A stretch of DNA of 64,000 nt, from positions 497,869 through 561,868 of the forward strand of contig WTPW01000157.1 in the NCBI GenBank assembly GCA_009809945.1, in the 5' to 3' direction. Shown in pieces: positions 11,095 to 20,811 of this stretch; the stretch's first letter is position 1; every line of letters begins with the position of its first letter. This DNA comes from Gigaspora margarita (Eukaryota; Glomeromycota; Glomeromycetes; Diversisporales; Gigasporaceae). Made by a program: the position numbers and the translations under genes. The notes beneath the pieces were generated by a model. It was given only the letters and a program-made list of their open reading frames with translations, was not told the origin of the DNA and ran no database searches.

Positions 11095-12960
11095 TACAAG
11101 TTTACTTAGTACATTAAGTTAATAAAATTTTGTGAATTATAAGAGTTTTTAGAATTTTATTAAAAAATTTTTAGAATCTAATAATTCATAAATTTTTATT
11201 AATTAATTCTAACTTTATGCACTAAGTATTTTTTTTTTTTTTTAATTGAGATCATATTTGAAAAATATAACAGAAATTAAATTTTGCAATTTTTTTTTTT
11301 TTGATTGGCTAAAAATTTTTTATCTAATTAAATTGCAGAAAAACTACTAATTTTTTTTTTTTTATCTCTATTAGTATTGTTTAGAGTTCTTACTAAATAA
11401 CTTGTTTAGCATTTTTTTTTTTTTAAATTATCAGAATTATTTTTATTTTACTTAAAATTTAATGAATAGATATTTTTTTTTTTTTTTTTGATCAAAATAA
11501 ACATTTTTTCTCCAAATTTTAAGTAAAATAAAATTTTTTTTTTTTTTTTAATGTAGTTACAGGTTCTGAACAAGTTTATTTAGTGCATTAAGTTTTTTTT
11601 TTTTTTTAAAATATTGTGAATCATAAGATTTTATAGAATTTTATTAATAAAATTCTTTTTTTTTTTTTGATTCACAANATTTTACTAATTAATTCTAACT
11701 TAATGCACTAAATAAATTTTTTTTTTTTTTAAAAATACATTAATTCAGCAAAATTATTTTAATTTACTTAAAATTTATTTTTTTTTTTTTTGATGCTACC
11801 AAATTTTTTATTGTAAGTGTATTTGATGTCCATGATTTTTTTTTTTTTTTTGTTCTAAACAAGTTTACTAGTGAATAAAGTTAGAATTAATTAGTAAAAT
11901 TTTTTTTTTTTTATGATTTTATAGAATTTTAGTAATAAAATTCTATAAAATCTTATGATTTTTTTTTTTTTTTCTAATTAATTCTAACTTTATGCACTAA
12001 GTAAACTTGTTCAGGACCTAATTTTTTTTTTTTTCAGTAATGTTGTTTTTATTTTACTTAAAATTTGGAGAAAAGATGCATATTTTTTTTTTTTTGATCA
12101 AAAAAGTCAAATTTAAGCATCTTTTCTCCAAATTTCAAGTAAATTTTTTTTTTTTTTACTGATTTAATGTATTTTTAGGTCCTGAACAAGTTTACTTAGT
12201 GAATTTTTTTTTTTTTTTTAGTTAAATTTTGTGAATCATAAGATTTTATAAAATTTTATTAATAATTTTTTTTTTTTTCTTAATAATTCACAAATTTTTA
12301 TTAATTAATCTAGCTTTATGCACTAATTTTTTTTTTTTTGAAACTAAAAATAGATTAAATCAGTAATGTTGTTTTTATTTTACTTGATTTTTTTTTTTTT
12401 AATGCTTAAATTTTACTTTTTTGATCAAAAATCCAAAATTATGCATCTTTTTTTTTTTTTTCAAGCAAAATAAAAATAATTCTGCTAAATTAATGTATTT
12501 TTAGGTTCTTTTTTTTTTTTTTTAGTGCATAAAATAAGAATTGATTAGTAAAATTTTGTGAATCATAAGATTTTTTTTTTTTTTATTAATAAAATTTTAT
12601 AAAATCTTATGATTCACAAGATTTCACTAAATTTTTTTTTTTTTATGCATTAAGTAAACTTGTTCAGAACCTAAAAATACATTAAATTGGCATTTTTTTT
12701 TTTTTTTTACTTGAAATTTGGAGAAAAGATGCTTAAATTTGACTTTTTTGATCTTTTTTTTTTTTTTATGCATCTATTCTCTAAATTTCAAGTAAAATAA
12801 AAATAATTCTGCCGTTTTTTTTTTTTTCTAGGTGCAGAACAAGTTTATTTAGTGCACAAAGTTAGAATTAATTAATTTTTTTTTTTTTATTATAAGATTT
12901 TATTAATTAATTCTAGCTTCATACACTAAGTAAACTTTTTTTTTTTTTTTTTGATGCATT
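11095..12960. repeat. Tandem array of palindromic units, about 300-326 bp
   Basis: The start word (A)ACAAGTTTA(C/T)TTAGTG recurs at about 11,570, 11,869, 12,187 and 12,839, with a partly overwritten one near 12,513 and an outlier at 11,097. Each unit holds two hairpins. One is built from AGATTTTATAGAATTTTATT and its mirror, flanked by TAGAATTAATTAG / CTAATTAATTCTA. The other is AAATTTGGAGAAAAGATGC and its mirror, with GACTTTTTTGATC at the loop. Every grid slot in this array is filled with T13, so true unit identity cannot be read directly. The array occupies the interior of the large foldback. Confidence 0.6.
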
Positions 12961-13019
12961 GTTAACAAATTTTTTATTAAGTAAATTGATCTTTATTTTT
13001 TTTTTTTTTTTATTCATAG

Positions 13020-13205
13020 TTATAAGTTCTACTTACCTCTAAATTTTTATAGAAATCATTTTTTTTTTTTTTTGTTGATTTTTATAAAATACGGTTTTGT
13101 ACCAAAAAAATTTATTATGACGCCATTAAGCTTTTTTCAAATGTCCATTAATAAAAAATTATCCAATTTTTATGAAAATTTAGAGGTAGGTGGAGTTTAT
13201 TATGG
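13020..13205. repeat. Hairpin CTACTTACCTCTAAATTTTTATAG / mirror
   Basis: The stretch around 13,028 (CTACTTACCTCTAAATTTTT) is complementary to 13,170-13,195 (AAAATTTAGAGGTAGGTGGAG). It sits close to the centre of the large foldback. Confidence 0.55.
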
Positions 13206-13434
13206 CGAACAAAATTGTCTTAATAATGAAGGTTGATTTACTTTTTTTTTTTTTCCACTATTAGCATACTACGATTAGGTTTATTAAAATTTAAATTTTT
13301 AATTTTTTTTTTTTTTAGCACTCGACGCGTTTATTGGCTAATTATGTGTCGTGACAGATGTCATTTTTTTTTTTTTCAGATTTCTAATATCTAACAATAT
13401 AGTCTCAGCTATGCTTCGAACAATTTTTTTTTTT

Positions 13435-14700
13435 TTTCCATCTTGGTCTTCTTGTACTTTGATAAATAAAGTGAGTTATACTGTATTTTTTTTTTTTTAA
13501 TTTAAAATAAATTAAAATAAATAAAATAATTTAATATAATTTAAAATTTTTTTTTTTTTTTAAAATAAATAAAATAATTTTAAAAAATAAAATTAGAATG
13601 AATTAAATTTTTTTTTTTTTTTAAAAAAAATCCAAATTTAATTTAATCTACTACCGTTAATATTTTGCTTTTTTTTTTTTTGTTTAATTTCAATTATAAA
13701 AAAATAAAAAATAATTTAAAAAAACAAACTTTTTTTTTTTTTTAAAAAATTAAAATGAATTAATTTAAAAAAAAAAAATAAAAAATAATTTTTTTTTTTT
13801 TTTTTAAAAAAAAAAACAAAAAATAATTTATATAAAAAAAAATAAAATAATTTAAATTAAAAAAAACCTTAAAGCTACTTGGTTGTTTGAAATGATTCAA
13901 AGAATCGAATTAACCAAGTAGGTTTAAGGTTTTTTTTAATTTAAATTATTTTATTTTTTTTTATAAATTATTTTTTTTGTTGTTTTTTTTTAATTCATTT
14001 TTTTTTAAATTATTTTTTATTTTTTTTTAAATTAATTTCGATTTAATTTTTTAATTATTTTATTATTTGTAATGAGATTAAACAGGATATTAGAAAGCAA
14101 ATTATTAATGATAGTGGATTAAATTAAATTTGGACCAAAATAGTAAATATTTTTTATTTTTTTTTTTTTTTTAATTTTTTTAATTATTAATTTAAATAAA
14201 AAAAAACCTTAAACCTATTTTTTTTTTTTTAATATTCAAAGAATCAAACCAACCAAGTAGGTTTAAAGTTTTTTTTTTTTTTTTTTTTTTTTATTTATTT
14301 TTATATATAAATTATTTTTTGGGGGTTTTTTTTAATTCATTTTTTTTTTTTTTTTTTTTAAGTTAATTCGTTTTAATTTTTTAATTATTTTATTATTTAT
14401 AATGAGATTAAACAGGATATTAGAAAGCAAATTATTAATGATAGTGGATTAAATTAAATTTGGACCAAAATGGTAAATATTTTTTATTATTTTTTTATGT
14501 TTTAATTTTTTTTTAAAAATTCTTTTTTTTTTTTTTTATTTTTTTATTCTTTTCTTTAATTCGTTCTAATTTTATTTTTTAAATTTTTTTTTTTTTATTT
14601 TATTTATTTTAAATTATTTAATTTATTTTAAATTATTTTTTTATTTTTTTTTTTTTTCTACTTTATCTATCGAAGTACAAGAAGACCAAGATGGTTTGTA
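13435..14700. repeat. Inner inverted repeat with a 330-bp tandem duplication
   Basis: CATCTTGGTCTTCTTGTACTT (13,439) is mirrored by AAGTACAAGAAGACCAAGATG near 14,670. Inside, the unit starting AATGAGATTAAACAGGATAT occurs at 14,071 and again at 14,401, exactly 330 bp apart. The hairpin AACCTTAAAGCTACTTGGTT / CCAAGTAGGTTTAAGGTT lies at 13,866-13,933, with a second version at 14,207-14,270. T blocks cover every slot between 13,242 and 13,803. Confidence 0.6.
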
Positions 14701-15419
14701 TATTTTTTTTTTTTTTTTTTTATTTACATTATATCAAGTATGCAATAATACTAACCTTCCGCATTATTTTTTTTTTTTTACCCTAACCTTACACAACTAT
14801 CCAACCCTATTTATAATTTTACTATCTAACACTAACTCTTGTACTCTATCTTCTAATTTTGATCCATTAATATAAATAACTCTACTGGTTACAGCATCTA
14901 GTGAAACATTAAAACAACGTAACAAGATAATGACACCAACAACGAAACAAGATTAAATACTATGAATAAAATGGCAATACAAGAAAGTTAAAGATGCAGA
15001 AGAAAAAAAATAAACTGTCACTAATGAAATAACAAACAAACGCGATATTGCACTGGCAAAAGCAACGCTTTACCAATGACATCCATGACCTACCTAACAA
15101 GTAAAAGGCAATAATAACAATTGCAACACCAAACCGAATGACGATACCAACACCAACCAATGACGACACTAATGACGAAAAGAGCCCAACAATAACAAAA
15201 AAAAAGACTAAATTAAAAAAAAAAAGCAAACAAAAAGTGTACTTATTTGTTGATTTTTTTTTTTTTTTAATCATGAGATCCCAACCCAGATCAAAGATTG
15301 ATTGAACACGTGATCCAGAAAATCTTATCTACATTCTGTATCTGTCATTGTGAAGGTTTTTGCATTGAAAATTTGATTAGTTAGACTTAACTATTTCATT
15401 AAAACAATAATAGTAACAT

Positions 15420-16032
15420 GATATCATGTATAAATTTTTTAATTATAAGTCAAATGATTGATACACATAAATTTCAGATGTAAAATTTGGACAAATTTTG
15501 CTTTCTCAACTTATTTGGCAAAAAGAAACTATCTGTTTAATTTATAAGTATAAGTTTGCAATTTCTCTAGCATTAGAAGGTTCATCTTATAAATTTTTAA
15601 AAATGGTTTATAATAAAATTGCAACTAATTGTGCTAAAAAGTTAGACAATTTTTTGATGATTTTTACTATTTGTTTATAAGTAATGCATATCATTTCACC
15701 AAATTAGGCGATTGTGTCTGTTAATTCAGTTGATAGTCCTAATTGCCTAATTTGGTAAAATGATATGCATTACTTATAAACAATTAGTAAAAATTGGCAA
15801 AAAGTTAACTAATTTTGTTAGCATAATTAGTTGCAATTTTATTATAAAATATCTTTAAAAATTTATAAGAAAAACCTTCTAATGCTAGAAAAATCACAAA
15901 CTCATACCCAAAAATTAAACAGACATTTTTTTTTTTTTAAATAAATTAACAAAGCAAATATTATCCAAATTTTATATATGAAATTTAGGTGTGTCACTTA
16001 TTTGACTTATAATTAAAAAATTTATAATGTTA
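15420..16032. mobile_element. Foldback element inserted in the right arm, about 610 bp
   Basis: Near full-length self-complementarity around a centre at about 15,727: TAAATTTTTTAATTATAAGT (15,431) pairs with the right arm ending near 16,025, and CACCAAATTAGGCGATTG pairs with the stretch around 15,740. Open frames such as 15,498-15,680 cross one arm and are by-products. The slot at 15,926-15,938 is all T where the opposite arm (15,517-15,529) reads ggcaaaaagaaac, a direct demonstration of overwriting. Confidence 0.72.
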
Positions 16033-16240
16033 TCTGTGTGACAAATTGTATTACTGTTAATAAAACCTTAATGATCCCAATCTCATAATTGGATTTTAGC
16101 AAGTTTGGGCTTGTTGAAATCGCCTCTTCAAGACAGACATTTTGGTGATAAAATTATCAAAAATGGACTATTTTACCAAGAGTGATTCATTATTTTATAT
16201 TAATTTTAAAATTTGCTTTGTATAGTTTATTTTGGTTAGA

Positions 16241-16365
16241 TTATAATATCTTAAGAAGTATTAATCAGAATCACATAATTTTGGTACTATTCAATTCGTC
16301 TCGATGAGACAAGTCAAATGGTGCCAAAATTACATGATTTTGATTGATAGTTCACAAGATATTGT
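16241..16365. repeat. Hairpin, GGTACTATT core family
   Basis: ATCACATAATTTTGGTACTA pairs with GGTGCCAAAATTACATGAT around a loop near 16,308. It forms the right terminal hairpin of the large foldback. Confidence 0.65.
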
Positions 16366-16424
16366 ATACACTACAATGCTTCTATTGCTGTAATACCTAT
16401 ATCTACTTTAAATATTACTTTAAT

Positions 16425-16548
16425 AGTAATATATCATAATCTATTGGCCAGAATTCTATTATTTTGGTACCAATTGATTTATCTCCTTGAGATGAATTGA
16501 TTAGTACCAAAATTGTAGAATTCTGATCAGTATATCATAAAATATCGG
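16425..16548. repeat. Hairpin, GGTACTATT core family
   Basis: GAATTCTATTATTTTGGTAC near 16,450 pairs with GTACCAAAATTGTAGAATTC near 16,505. The outer arms ATATATCATAATCTATTGG / CAGTATATCATAAAATAT are also related. It is the best preserved member of the family and carries no grid block. Confidence 0.72.
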
Positions 16549-16662
16549 TAGTATGCTATAATTGGTAGTATGCTATAATACCTATATCCACCTTATAGCT
16601 AATCTGACTTTATAATAAAATTTACAAATGCTCTAAAAGATTTTGTTCAGTTTAGAAAGCGT

Positions 16663-16784
16663 TTACTATATTTGCGCGTAAAAATGCACAGGGTAAAATT
16701 ATGAATTTTAGACTAAATTTTTTTTTTTTTTGCCAAGGCTCAAAATAACACTCCGGCCCACTATTACGCGCAAATATGGTAATA
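16663..16784. mobile_element. Small TIR element (TTACTATATTTGCGCGTAA)
   Basis: TTACTATATTTGCGCGTAA at the left and TTACGCGCAAATATGGTAA at the right are 19-bp inverted repeats with one or two mismatches, enclosing about 80 bp. Part of the interior is overwritten at 16,719-16,731. It is a plausible MITE, but I could not confirm a target duplication. Confidence 0.5.
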
Positions 16785-16799
16785 GTATTTAGATTAAAT

Positions 16800-17990
16800 A
16801 GGGGTCAGATTAGAGAAAGGCAACTTTATAGTATATGTATATGATATGTGTCTGATATTTTGTATCAACTCTATACATATTGGGTACCTGATATATATAA
16901 GATATGTAACCAATTTTTGTTGATATCTATCGGGCACCTATCTGTTATCTATCTGGTGCCTGATATTTATTATTGAATAGTATTATATACATATTCTATA
17001 TATAATCTACACATATTGGTAATGTTGTTACAGGACAGCTTTGAACAATAATTTGGACAATTTTGAACAATTAAATAAAGCAAAATTACTTAAAATTTTA
17101 TTAAGATAATTTATTTTAATTTTAACTAAATGTGTTCAGCACCTAAAGAAAATATATAGTTATATATTTTTTTAGATATATTTATTAATTATTAAAGCCT
17201 GGACAAGCTTTGGACAATCTTGAACATTTGGACAATTTTGGATATGAACAAGCCAAAAAAGGCTATGAATAGTCAAAACGTACAATACTGCATATTGGGG
17301 TACCAGATATATATAGATTATGTATAGGATATATTGATTTTGACCTGTAAGACTTAGTTAATCTAAAACCAAATAGCTATATATTCAAGCAGTATCCAAT
17401 AAGCTGCTATTCTTCATGGACTATCATAATGTTGGCATAGTCTAAATAAGTTAGAGGAATATCATTCTTGATAGTATACTTAAGCATAGCTTCTGAAAGG
17501 CCATAGTCTTGTGCAATACTTTATTGAGAAAATAAAAGCATTAGTAATATAGTGATTTTCAAAATTTATTAAATAAGTGCAGAATTTTTGTTTAAAAAAT
17601 TGTAAAGATCTTTAAAATTTAGATTTTTGTAGTTTTTTATAAAATATTTAAAAATATAGATTATAATAGTACTGGGTAAATAAAAGTACTAATAATGCAA
17701 TAATCTCTAAATTTATTTTTAACAAAAAAAACTGTAAACATTTTAAAATTTAAAATTTAAATAAACAAAATAGAATAACAAATAATGGATCATATATATG
17801 CAATAGTAGAAATAAAAAGTAAATTTCTGGTTATTCCTATAGTAAGAATAACTAGAATTTACTTTATTCTCAATATATTGCATATATGCATATGCCCAAC
17901 TACTGGTAACTACAAAAAAAAAACAATAAACAAAAAAAGCAATAAATAAAGGCAGTTGATATTCATACTCTCTATTAAAATTCAAAAATT
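16800..17990. other. AT-rich sequence with GATATGTATATG and GGACAATTTTGAAC words
   Basis: There are scattered short repeats (CTGATATATATAAGATATG, TTTGGACAATTTTGAACAA, GGACAATCTTGAACATTTGG). The minus frame at 17,743-18,024 is Lys/Tyr/Phe-rich and touches a T block. I do not consider it a gene. Confidence 0.45.
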
Positions 17991-17994
17991 TTAA

Positions 17995-18920
17995 ATCTTT
18001 TTTTTTTTTTTTTTTGACAACCATCCAACTAAATTCAATAAACCTTTTTTATTTGCATTCTTTTTTTTTTTTTAATTTAAATAAAAAAAAGTTTATTGAA
18101 TTTAGTCAGATGGTTGTCAGGATACCTCTCAAAGGTAAAGAAAATCAAAATGTCTATCAAAATAAAGCTGTGCCAAAGTTTTTTAAAACTTTGAGCAAAG
18201 ATATCATGACAACTATCTAATCAAATTCGATAAACTGTTTTTATTTTTTTTTTTTTTATTCATAGAATTCAAATAAAAAAAGTTCATTAAATTTGGTCTG
18301 ATGGTTTTTTTTTTTTTTTTGCTCAAAGTTAAAGAAAAATCAGAAATGTCTATCAAAAGAAAAGCTTTTTTTTTTTTTTTTAAAACTTTGATCAAAGATA
18401 TATTAACAACTGTCTAACCAAATTCATTTTTTTTTTTTTTATTTGAATTCTATGATTTTATAGAATTTAAATAATAAAAATACATTGTTTTTTTTTTTTT
18501 AGCTATCAAGATATCTTTGCTCAAATTTTTAAAAAAACTTTGGCGCAGTTTTTTTTTTTTTGACATTTTGATTTTTCTTTAACTTTGAGTGAAGATATCT
18601 TTACAACCATTTTTTTTTTTTTTATGATCTTTTTTTTATTTGAATTCTATAAATATATAGAATTCAAATATTTTTTTTTTTTTGAATTTGATTAGATGAT
18701 TGTCAAGATATCTTTGCTCAAAGTTTTAAAAAACTTTGGCATAGCTTATTTTGATAGATATTTTGATTTTTTCTAACTTTGAGCAAAGGTATTCTGACAA
18801 CCATCTAATTAAATTCAATAAACTTTTTATTATTTGAATTTTATGAATTTATAGAATGCAAATAAAAAAGGTTTATTGAATTTAGTTAGTTGGTTGTCAA
18901 GATATCTTCGCTTAAAGATT
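17995..18920. repeat. Array of alternating palindromic units
   Basis: The sequence GACAACCATC(C/T)AACTAAATTC and its complement GAATTTAGTCAGATGGTTGTC alternate with AAAACTTTGAGCAAAGATAT and its complement along 0.9 kb. This gives about three to four hairpin units around loops such as TTATTTGAATTCTATGAATTT. Ten grid slots here are T13. The layout is like the array at 11.1-13 kb but with a different sequence. Confidence 0.6.
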
Positions 18921-19059
18921 TAAAATTGTTGATTTTTGATAGAGGGTATAAATATCAAAAATAGGAGGTATGAATTTTTTTTTTTTTTATAAATTAACGA
19001 TTAAAATAATATATATAATTTAAAAAATAAAACATGTTTTTTTTTTTTTTTTTTTTAGA

Positions 19060-19400
19060 AAATAACTAATGTTCACCACAGGTGATTATCTATATAAATA
19101 AATAAAAATAAACAATTTTATTAAACAAAAGTTAATTATTTTTTATGTTAGGATAAGGGTAAATATTAGAGGTTAGAATAGTGCTTTATATATTGTAAAA
19201 TTTAGCAAAAAATTTTTTTATTGCATAAAAAAAAGTGGTTTCATAGGCAAGTTTTTAGGTAAGAAGCAATTTTAGCAATTTTTTAAAAATTTCTTTGTTT
19301 TTGTTATACAAAAATTGATTTACATGTTACACCTGATCCTGTTTTTTTTTTTTTAAATTGACTACAGGTGATAATCACTTGTGGTGTAAATTAGAAATAT
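19060..19400. mobile_element. Foldback element with CACCACAGGTGATTATC arms
   Basis: CACCACAGGTGATTATC at about 19,075 is mirrored by GATAATCACTTGTGGTG at about 19,368, and neighbouring bases also pair. The interior is AT-rich with AGTGGTTTCATAGGCAAG, a word also seen near 48,860 and 49,110. No gene. Confidence 0.5.
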
Positions 19401-19539
19401 TCTTTTTTTTTTTTTAGTTTTTTTTAATTTTTTTAAATTTTTTTAAATTTTTTTTTATTAATCTTTTTTTTTTTTTCTTTTTTTAAAATTTTTTAATGTT
19501 TTTTTTTTATTTTTATTTTTTTATTTTTTTTTTTTTTAC

Positions 19540-20075
19540 TTAATTGATAATCTGCTTGTCAACTAGAGAGTGATCATAGTATAATATAATACAGATTACA
19601 TATGAAAATCACTATAAGCAAAATGTAGCATACTTCTATCTAAAAATTTTTTTCTTATTAGATTAACGATATATGTCCACTAATTAAAAATTGTAAAGCT
19701 CATTAAGTTGCATCTAATAGTAGTTAGATCATCCAAGTTAGCTTAGTGAATAGTAAGATATCGTCAAAAAACAATTGGCTGACTATATAAAACCTCTATG
19801 TAAATATAAACATTGTTTATATAGAAATTTTATAGTCAGCCAATCATTTTTTGACAATATCTCACTATCCACTAGGCTGATTTGGATTATTTTTTTTTTT
19901 TTTGATGCGTCTCAATGAGCTCTACAGCTTTCAATTAGTGGATATGTATTGTTTTTTTTTTTTTAAAATTTTTTGATAGAAGCACACTACATTTCACCTA
20001 TAGTGATTTTTATTTTTTTTTTTTTTCACATTATACTATAATCACTCTCCAGTTGATAGACAAATTATCAGTTTT
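19540..20075. mobile_element. Foldback element, family E, copy 1
   Basis: A 530-bp self-complementary element: AATTGATAATCTGCTTGTCA at the left, CAGTTGATAGACAAATTATC at the right, centre near 19,810. It is homologous throughout to 42,150-43,395, sharing AATCACTATAGGCAAAATGT, TTTCAATTAGTGGGCATG and GATATCTCACCATCCAC with small changes. T blocks at 19,891, 19,952, 20,013 and 20,074 replace arm sequence. At 19,891-19,903 the family copy at 42.6 kb has the same total length but non-T bases. The plus frame at 20,053-20,238 is a Phe-rich by-product. Confidence 0.72.
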
Positions 20076-20811
20076 TTTTTTTTTTTTTAAATTATTGTTT
20101 ATATTTATTTTTTTATTTAAATTTTTTTTATTAATTTTTTTTTTTTTTAATTTTTTTAATTCTTTTAAATTTGGATTTTTTTTTTTATCTTTTTTTTTTT
20201 TTTTTTTTAATGTACCTTTTTATTTATTTTTTATTTAATTTGTTTATTTATTTTAATTTTTTTTTTTTTTGTTTTTTAATTTTAATATTTTAGTTTTTTT
20301 TATTTATTTAATTTAATTTTTTTTTTTTTTCTTTAAATTATTTTTATTTTAAATATGCATGTTTTATTTTTATTTTTATTTTTTTTTTTTTCTTAAAATA
20401 TCCAATTTATTGGTTGTTTTTAAAATAGTATAACTTGACAAAAAATTAATAAATCAAAAATTCCTCTTTCAAATTAATAGTTTGTAACCCAAACTATATT
20501 TTTTTTTTTTTTTTTTCTTTTATTTTTATTTTTAATAGTGTTATAATAGTTTAAACTTTGTTTTTTTTTTTTTTATGGGACATGTCCCCCTGCAGGGGTT
20601 CAAAAATTAATTTATATAGTAATTTTTTTTTTTTTAATGTTTAAGGTGAGACCTTGCTCTTATCTTTATTAAATTTAATTGAAACTTTTTACAATACTGG
20701 AAAAACTTTCATTTTTTAAATCTAATACTAAGAATAAAAACTCAGACATATACTGAAGTAAACTACAATACTTATCTGCGGCCTAAACCTACTAGAGTGG
20801 CCAAGGCTCAC

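Larger units (their letters stand above)
10105..16370. mobile_element. Very large nested foldback (long inverted repeat) element
   Basis: The left arm, about 10,105-11,010, is mirrored by two blocks on the right. Right block one is 14,770-15,310: the reverse complement of TTGGATAGTCATGTAAGG (10,947) is found as CCTTACACAACTATCCAA (14,785), and CTCTACTGGTTACAGC mirrors the stretch near 10,880. Right block two is 16,060-16,370: CAAGCCCAAACTTGCTAAAA (10,366) is mirrored by TTTTAGCAAGTTTGGGCTTG (16,095). A separate foldback, 15,420-16,032, sits between the two right blocks and looks like a later insertion. The terminal hairpins (10,116-10,231 and 16,241-16,365) themselves belong to the GGTACTATT-core family. 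There are no coding domains. The whole could be one composite element or a nested pile. Grid blocks hide part of both arms. Confidence 0.65.
5..20635. other. Fixed-phase grid of T13 blocks (probable data artefact)
   Basis: Runs of at least 13 T begin at 61k+5 and cover 61k+5 to 61k+17, in one phase from k=0 (5-17) to k=338 (20,623-20,635). Blocks with no flanking T have exactly 13, for example 5251-5263, 5373-5385, 7264-7276, 7569-7581, 7935-7947, 8545-8557, 11900-11912, 13242-13254, 15926-15938, 19952-19964 and 20623-20635. By hand count about 130 of 339 slots are filled, including every slot from 11,229 to 13,071. Real indels would destroy phase over 20 kb, and 61 is a 60-column line plus newline, so I read this as overwritten text and not genome. 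Other long T runs further right (27278, 37475, 40177) are out of phase and look natural. Confidence 0.93.

Noticed and set aside
11095..12960. CRISPR-like array
   Set aside because: Repeat units of about 300 bp with palindromes, eukaryotic context, no short regular repeat-spacer structure. The regular 61-bp spacing of T13 is the text grid, not spacers.
6449..20238. Phe-, Lys- or Leu-rich small open frames (for example 6449-6640, 7840-8034, 14960-15274, 18014-18395, 20053-20238)
   Set aside because: They run through T13 grid blocks, so their poly-Phe or poly-Lys parts are artefactual and no domain is visible elsewhere in them.
20623..20635. Poly-A tail of the LINE
   Set aside because: The T13 at the expected place is exactly grid slot k=338, so it cannot be taken as a real tail.
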